Shown piece by piece: positions 6,086 through 7,627 of a stretch of DNA of 7,627 nucleotides. The notes beneath the pieces were generated by a model that saw only the letters and a program-made list of their open reading frames with translations, was not told the origin of the DNA and did no database searches. The stretch comes from Actinoallomurus sp045806665 (GTDB taxonomy: Bacteria > Actinomycetota > Actinomycetes > Streptosporangiales > Streptosporangiaceae). Made by a program: the position numbers and the translations under genes. The stretch covers positions 1 through 7,627 of the forward strand of contig JBJMIW010000297.1 in NCBI GenBank assembly GCA_045806665.1. The letters run 5' to 3'. Numbering within the stretch: position 1 is the first letter of the stretch; the number at the start of each line of letters is the position of its first letter.

Positions 6086-6865
6086 TTAACGGCCGCGGCC
6101 GACGCGCGCGATCTGGCGGCTCTGCGCGACCAGCCGGCCGGCGGAGTCCCAGACCTCCACCTCCTCGTCGAACCACCCGTCGCTCACCAGGTGGGCCCGG
6201 CCGTGCACGGCCAGCCAGCCCGGCGCCGGGACGGACCGCATGTGCCAGGTGAGCTCCACGGTCGGCGCCCAGCCGGCCGCCCCGGCGTTGAGCACGACCG
6301 GCGGGAGCGCGTCGACCGCGAGGGCGAGGAGGACGCCGTCGGGTTCGTACGGTTCACGCAGCCGGAGGTGACCGCGCATCTCGGGCACCCCGGTGGGCCG
6401 TCCGTCGAGCCAGCCCATGGTGACCGGGTCGTACCGCACATCGACCTGGCGGCCGAAGCCGTTGGTGGGCCCGAACTCCAGGCACTCGTCGATCGGCGGG
6501 AGTTTCTCCTGCTCCACCGAGTAGGCGGGCGCGGCGGCGCCGTCGAGGGCCCCGGTGGTGATGGTCGCCTCGACCAGGGCCTTGTCGTCCTGGATGAGCG
6601 TGACACGCGCCACCGCCGCCGTACGCCCGGCTTTGAGGGGCTCGACCCGGACCTCCGCGGGCCCGGCCTTCGATACGCGCAGGAAGCTCGCGCTGGTGGC
6701 GATCGGGTGCGGGTGCGGGGACTCGTCGATCACCGCACGGGTCATGACCGCCATGAGGTAGCCGCCGTTGATGGCCTCCTCGATGCCGAAGTCCCCGTCG
6801 AGGTCGACGGCGTAGCGTCCCTCCGCCACCCGTCGCACCGTCGTGGCCGCAGCGAAGCCGCCCAT
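6086..6865 (-). CDS. acyl-CoA thioesterase family protein (double hotdog, TesB-like)
   Basis: This 259-residue protein is built from two hotdog repeats, as in the 4HBT_3/TesB-like actinobacterial thioesterases. The first (about 1-110) has INGGYLMAVMTRAV, then HPIATSASFLRV and a beta-rich stretch to LVEATIT. The second (about 160-255) has LALAVDALPP with D185 at the expected catalytic-Asp position, PTVELTWHMR and WFDEEVEVWDSAGRLVAQSRQ. It should hydrolyse acyl-CoA thioesters in the cytoplasm; chain length cannot be read from sequence. The frame runs open to 7033, but the upstream residues are not hotdog-like and would overlap the tail of the neighbouring gene. The ATG at 6863-6865 (MGGFAAATTVRRV) has a G-rich Shine-Dalgarno-like GGTGGGG upstream; a GTG 12 bases earlier is an alternative. 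It has its own stress-sigma-like promoter candidate. This gene stands where other actinobacteria carry a rhomboid gene between cysM and murI. Confidence 0.85.
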   Translation of the reverse strand: MGGFAAATTVRRVAEGRYAVDLDGDFGIEEAINGGYLMAVMTRAVIDESPHPHPIATSASFLRVSKAGPAEVRVEPLKAGRTAAVARVTLIQDDKALVEATITTGALDGAAAPAYSVEQEKLPPIDECLEFGPTNGFGRQVDVRYDPVTMGWLDGRPTGVPEMRGHLRLREPYEPDGVLLALAVDALPPVVLNAGAAGWAPTVELTWHMRSVPAPGWLAVHGRAHLVSDGWFDEEVEVWDSAGRLVAQSRQIARVGRGR

Positions 6866-6896
6866 TCCCCACCCCACCGCCGATTCGAATCCCGTT

Positions 6897-6912
6897 CGGT
6901 AATACCCTACCG
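6897..6912. promoter_or_regulatory. palindrome enclosing the thioesterase -10 (possible operator)
   Basis: CGGTA-N6-TACCG is a perfect 5-base-arm inverted repeat, and its 6-base centre is exactly the GGGTAT/ATACCC hexamer proposed as -10 of the thioesterase promoter. A repressor bound here would block polymerase. The site lies 32-47 bases upstream of the ATG. The short arms mean chance cannot be excluded. Confidence 0.4.
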
Positions 6913-6926
6913 GGCCGGTGGCGAAC
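6902..6926 (-). promoter_or_regulatory. candidate stress-sigma (SigB-like) promoter of the thioesterase gene
   Basis: On the minus strand GTTC (6926-6923) is followed by 15 bases and GGGTAT (6907-6902). This fits the actinobacterial SigB-type pattern GNNT-N14-16-GGGTAC/T. A transcription start about 7 bases downstream would leave a leader of about 30 bases before the ATG. An overlapping TAGGGT at 6909-6904 could instead serve as a housekeeping -10. It is a pattern match only, with the spacing inside the published range. Confidence 0.45.
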
Positions 6927-6972
6927 GGTCGCGACCATGAGAGCAGATGGGACGATCGCCACATACGGGCGC

Positions 6973-7043
6973 TCAGAGGTTCAGATCGACCTCTTCCTCC
7001 TCCATGAGCCGCAGGTTGATGTCCTGCGCCCACTCAGGCCCAT
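6973..7043 (-). other. out-of-frame 3' coding tail of the small gene at 7034-7417
   Basis: In the +1 frame relative to the preceding small gene, minus-strand codons read ...GPEWAQDINLRLMEEEEV and end DLNL before a TGA at 6975-6973. From the GAG codon onward, 18 of 20 codons end in G or C, as in true genes of this window. This frame has no start codon of its own upstream. It is best explained as the original C-terminus of the small protein, cut off by a one-base insertion, most simply in the G run 7044-7047 (C run on the coding strand). The rejoined protein would be 147 residues. Confidence 0.55.
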
Positions 7044-7417
7044 GGGGCCGCCTGCCATTTGGCGTAGGCGGCGGCGAAAGCCTCACGAGAAGCTCCGCGT
7101 CTGGCCAGTTCGGGAAAACGGTCCTCCCACGCCTCGACGTAGCCTTCGGCCAGCCGCCGATGCAACAGCGGCCACGCGTCGATGAGGTGCTCCGGATTCA
7201 AGAACTCGGGATAGTGATCCTGCAGTCCCTGCACGATCACCAGGTTGTACAGCGCGACCCTCTGGCGGAAGCGGCCCACGTCATAGCGCGTGCGTCCCGA
7301 CCAGCACAGGTCCAGAGGGAGATCCACGATGCCCTGGCATGGACCATGCAGGTCGGACAAGGACCGGGGGATCCAGCGCGGCAGGTGCGCCGTCCAACTC
7401 GGCAACGTCTCGGGCAT
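7034..7417 (-). CDS. small unrecognised actinobacterial protein, probably frameshifted at its 3' end
   Basis: As written, this is a 127-residue soluble protein starting MPETLPSWTAHLPRWIPRSL at the ATG 7415-7417; 11 further codons upstream from a GTG would run into the cysM terminator and are unlikely. It is rich in Trp, Leu and Arg, with no signal peptide or membrane span. Notable stretches are LHGPCQGIVDLPL, LCWSGRTRYDVGRFRQRVALYNLVIVQG, the helix FLNPEHLIDAWPLL and AWEDRFPEL. From memory it resembles small proteins encoded next to AbiEii-type nucleotidyltransferase genes in actinobacteria; no such partner is present here, and this resemblance is unverified. The stop at 7034-7036 is probably premature, because a coding-like frame continues out of phase to 6973. 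There is no clear Shine-Dalgarno; a CATACT -10-like box lies 6 bases before the ATG. It sits between the cysM terminator and the thioesterase promoter, so it is likely a separate transcription unit. Function unknown. Confidence 0.65.
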   Translation of the reverse strand: MPETLPSWTAHLPRWIPRSLSDLHGPCQGIVDLPLDLCWSGRTRYDVGRFRQRVALYNLVIVQGLQDHYPEFLNPEHLIDAWPLLHRRLAEGYVEAWEDRFPELARRGASREAFAAAYAKWQAAPWA

Positions 7418-7450
7418 GGATCCAGTATGCCAAGGACACTTAACGTGCAC

Positions 7451-7482
7451 GGGCGCTCACCGAAATCCATCGGTGAGCGCCC
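7451..7482 (-). terminator. strong hairpin terminator after cysM
   Basis: The 12-base arm GGGCGCTCACCG (7451-7462) pairs perfectly with CGGTGAGCGCCC (7471-7482) around an 8-base loop. It begins 13 bases downstream of the cysM stop and faces the small gene. There is no long T tract on the minus-strand side, which is usual for actinobacterial terminators. It separates cysM from the following genes. Confidence 0.82.
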
Positions 7483-7495
7483 ATGTGGCGTGCGA

Positions 7496-7627
7496 TCAGG
7501 CCCAGAGCTGGCCTTCGAGGCGCTCCTCGGCCTCTTCCAGCGTGCCGCCGTACGCGCCGGTCGAGAGGTACTTCCAGCCGCCGTCGGCGACGATGAACGC
7601 GATGTCGGCGTGTTCGCCCGCCTTGAC
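7496..7627 (-). CDS. cysM: cysteine synthase, CysM type (C-terminal 43 residues, partial)
   Basis: The window cuts the gene at its 5' side; only the last 43 codons and the TGA at 7496-7498 are present. They include DIAFIVADGGWKYLSTGAY, an acidic helix TLEEAEERLEG, and end GQLWA. This closely matches the C-terminus of mycobacterial CysM (VVADAGWKYLSTGAY ... LEGQLWA), the PLP-dependent sulfhydrylase that makes cysteine from O-phosphoserine using sulfide carried on the thiocarboxylated protein CysO. The C-terminal tail is part of the active-site lid in that enzyme. The PLP lysine and substrate loop lie outside the window. Identification rests on this tail and on synteny with murI-MBL-rph-rdgB; a generic CysK would not normally end in LEGQLWA. 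It ends in a strong terminator and so is probably the last gene of its own operon (mec-cysO-cysM expected upstream). Confidence 0.9.
   Translation of the reverse strand, partial: VKAGEHADIAFIVADGGWKYLSTGAYGGTLEEAEERLEGQLWA

Noticed and set aside
6883..6890. ATTCGAAT resembling a tRNA T-loop (TTCGAAT)
   Set aside because: The flanking bases do not form a 5-bp T stem on either strand and there is no anticodon or acceptor arm; it is just an 8-base palindrome.

Overview
The window is high-GC DNA with strong G/C third-position bias and several GTG or SD-poor starts. It contains a mycothiol-type DinB/maleylpyruvate isomerase-family enzyme, a CysM-type sulfhydrylase and RsbA/MEDS regulators. Together these indicate a filamentous actinomycete. 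The overall feel (MEDS regulators, SigE-family sigma piece) suits Streptosporangiales such as Nonomuraea, Microbispora or Sphaerisporangium; that genus-level guess is from memory and unproven.

Left arm, plus strand (71-2774): a translationally coupled pair of regulators comes first. One is a MEDS-STAS protein. The other is a MEDS protein with a C-terminal GHKL/HATPase domain (RsbA-type anti-sigma kinase). Tail-to-tail with the pair, overlapping its last stop codon, lies the last 43 codons of a SigE-family sigma factor gene (region 4 helix-turn-helix) on the minus strand. The 5' part of that gene is gone. Right at the broken edge starts a MDMPI-family mycothiol-dependent enzyme gene with a good candidate leaderless promoter. 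A 278-base convergent gap (2775-3052) follows, with no intact gene.

Right arm, minus strand (7627 back to 3053): read in the direction of transcription, this holds the 3' end of cysM, a strong 12-bp hairpin terminator, a small unrecognised protein whose 3' end looks frameshifted, a double-hotdog acyl-CoA thioesterase, murI (glutamate racemase), an RNase Z-like metallo-beta-lactamase-fold phosphodiesterase, rph (RNase PH) and rdgB (XTP/dITP pyrophosphatase). murI to rdgB is tightly packed: 11-base gap, 36-base gap, then a 4-base overlap. The order cysM ... murI - MBL - rph - rdgB matches the conserved actinobacterial block Rv1336 to Rv1341 of Mycobacterium tuberculosis. Here the rhomboid gene that sits between cysM and murI in that species is replaced by the small protein and the thioesterase.

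The right arm combines housekeeping functions: cysteine synthesis, peptidoglycan D-glutamate supply, possible cyclic-nucleotide turnover, tRNA 3' maturation and nucleotide-pool cleaning. The left arm is accessory regulation that seems to have lost its linked sigma factor. I found no mobile element, CRISPR array or RNA gene. The points most worth checking are the decayed sigma gene beside an intact RsbA-like pair, the likely one-base frameshift in the small gene at 7044-7047, and a stress-sigma-like promoter whose -10 is enclosed by a palindrome upstream of the thioesterase.
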